Source: Planctomycetota bacterium
GTDB taxonomy: Bacteria; Planctomycetota; Planctomycetia; Planctomycetales; Planctomycetaceae
Assembly (NCBI GenBank): GCA_003669575.1
Contig: QWOR01000024.1
Coordinates: forward strand, 1-5,540
Reading direction: 5' to 3'
Length of the DNA: 5,540 nucleotides
Of the stretch, positions 5,212-5,540 are shown one piece after another (the first letter of the stretch is position 1; every line of letters begins with the position of its first letter). The translations under genes and the position numbers were made by a program. A model generated the notes under the pieces. That model did not search any database and was not told the DNA's origin. It saw only the letters and a program-made list of their open reading frames with translations.

Positions 5212-5540
5212 AGTACATGTTCCTCATTTACAGTCCGGAGAACGCCTGGACGCCCGAAGAGTGGAAGCAGTGCGTCGAGACTTCGCTCGGCGTCTGTCAG
5301 GAACTGGCAGAGAAAGGCCAGCTGCTCTCCGCAGCGCCACTCCATCCGGTCGCCACAGCCACGACAGTTCGAGTTCGCGACAGCCGACCGCTCATCACTG
5401 TGGGGCCGTTTGCGGAAACGACGGAGCAACTTGGTGGGTACTATCTGATCGATGTCGAGAACCTCGATGAGGCGATCTCCATCGCCAGCCGGCTGCCTCC
5501 CGCGAAGAAGGGGACCGTCGAGATCCGCCCGCTGTTCAAA
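5208..5540 (+). CDS. YCII/DGPF-family protein, open at the right edge
   Basis: This frame of 111 codons is still open at the window end and, by family length, is probably missing only its last few residues and stop. MKYMFLIYSPENAW at the start, a long helix (WKQCVETSLGVCQELAEKG), then LHPVATATTVRVRDSRPLIT, VGPFAETTEQLGGYYLIDV and a final GTVEIRPL match the YCII-related DGPF family (PF03795), ferredoxin-like dimers thought to be enzymes or binding proteins of unknown substrate. ATG 5208 is chosen because it overlaps the DoxX-like stop (ATGA), has GGAA 7 bases upstream, and gives the canonical MKY start. The motif normally reading DGPF is VGPF here, so the conserved Asp is absent. DGPF genes are the hallmark neighbours and targets of ECF42 sigma factors, which supports assigning this gene to the regulon of the upstream sigma gene. 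Confidence 0.9.
   Translation, partial: MKYMFLIYSPENAWTPEEWKQCVETSLGVCQELAEKGQLLSAAPLHPVATATTVRVRDSRPLITVGPFAETTEQLGGYYLIDVENLDEAISIASRLPPAKKGTVEIRPLFK

Noticed and set aside
5453..5477. TGTCGA followed by CGATC inside the YCII gene
   Set aside because: The spacing is only 14 bases and the site is inside coding sequence; both words are explained by the codons for the conserved protein.

Overview
The window looks like a chromosomal segment from a GC-rich Gram-negative bacterium, most likely a planctomycete. That guess rests on three things: paired outer-membrane-biogenesis lipoproteins of an unusual, extended type, weak or absent Shine-Dalgarno sequences at several starts, and an ECF42-type sigma factor beside DUF1579, SRPBCC, DoxX-like and YCII genes. 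No marker gene fixes the taxonomy.

Left part, minus strand (1-1787). An outer-membrane biogenesis pair is read leftward. It consists of a 528-residue TPR lipoprotein resembling BamD with a long acidic, proline-rich tail, followed 11 bases later by the start of an LptE-like lipoprotein that runs off the window. A roughly 450-base divergent region (1788-2236) holds no convincing gene. It contains a small cluster of overlapping inverted repeats that could be regulatory.

Right part, plus strand (2237-5540). A sigma factor of the ECF42 type (sigma-2, sigma-4, then a C-terminal TPR-like extension) is followed by four small genes: an SRPBCC/AHSA1-like protein, a DUF1579 protein, a four-helix DoxX-like membrane protein, and a YCII/DGPF-type protein. 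The last two overlap by ATGA, and the YCII gene is open to the window edge. No anti-sigma factor gene is visible. This fits ECF42, whose activity is thought to depend on the C-terminal extension and whose usual genomic partners are DGPF (YCII) proteins.

Two points deserve most attention. First, the 129-base gap between the sigma gene and the SRPBCC gene contains TGTCGA-N17-CGAC, which matches the ECF42 promoter pattern as I recall it from Streptomyces (TGTCGA at -35, CGA(A/T)C-like at -10). This suggests the sigma factor drives the four-gene cassette directly. Second, the conserved sigma-2 sequence continues upstream of the only usable start (GTG 2306) as YRSESRR, but an in-frame TGA at 2282-2284 cuts it off from the nearest ATG (2237). 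The sigma gene therefore starts inside its conserved domain, carries a disabling mutation, or contains a sequence error. The biochemical role of the SRPBCC/DUF1579/DoxX/YCII set is not established; the cluster is best described as an ECF42 regulon of unknown function.
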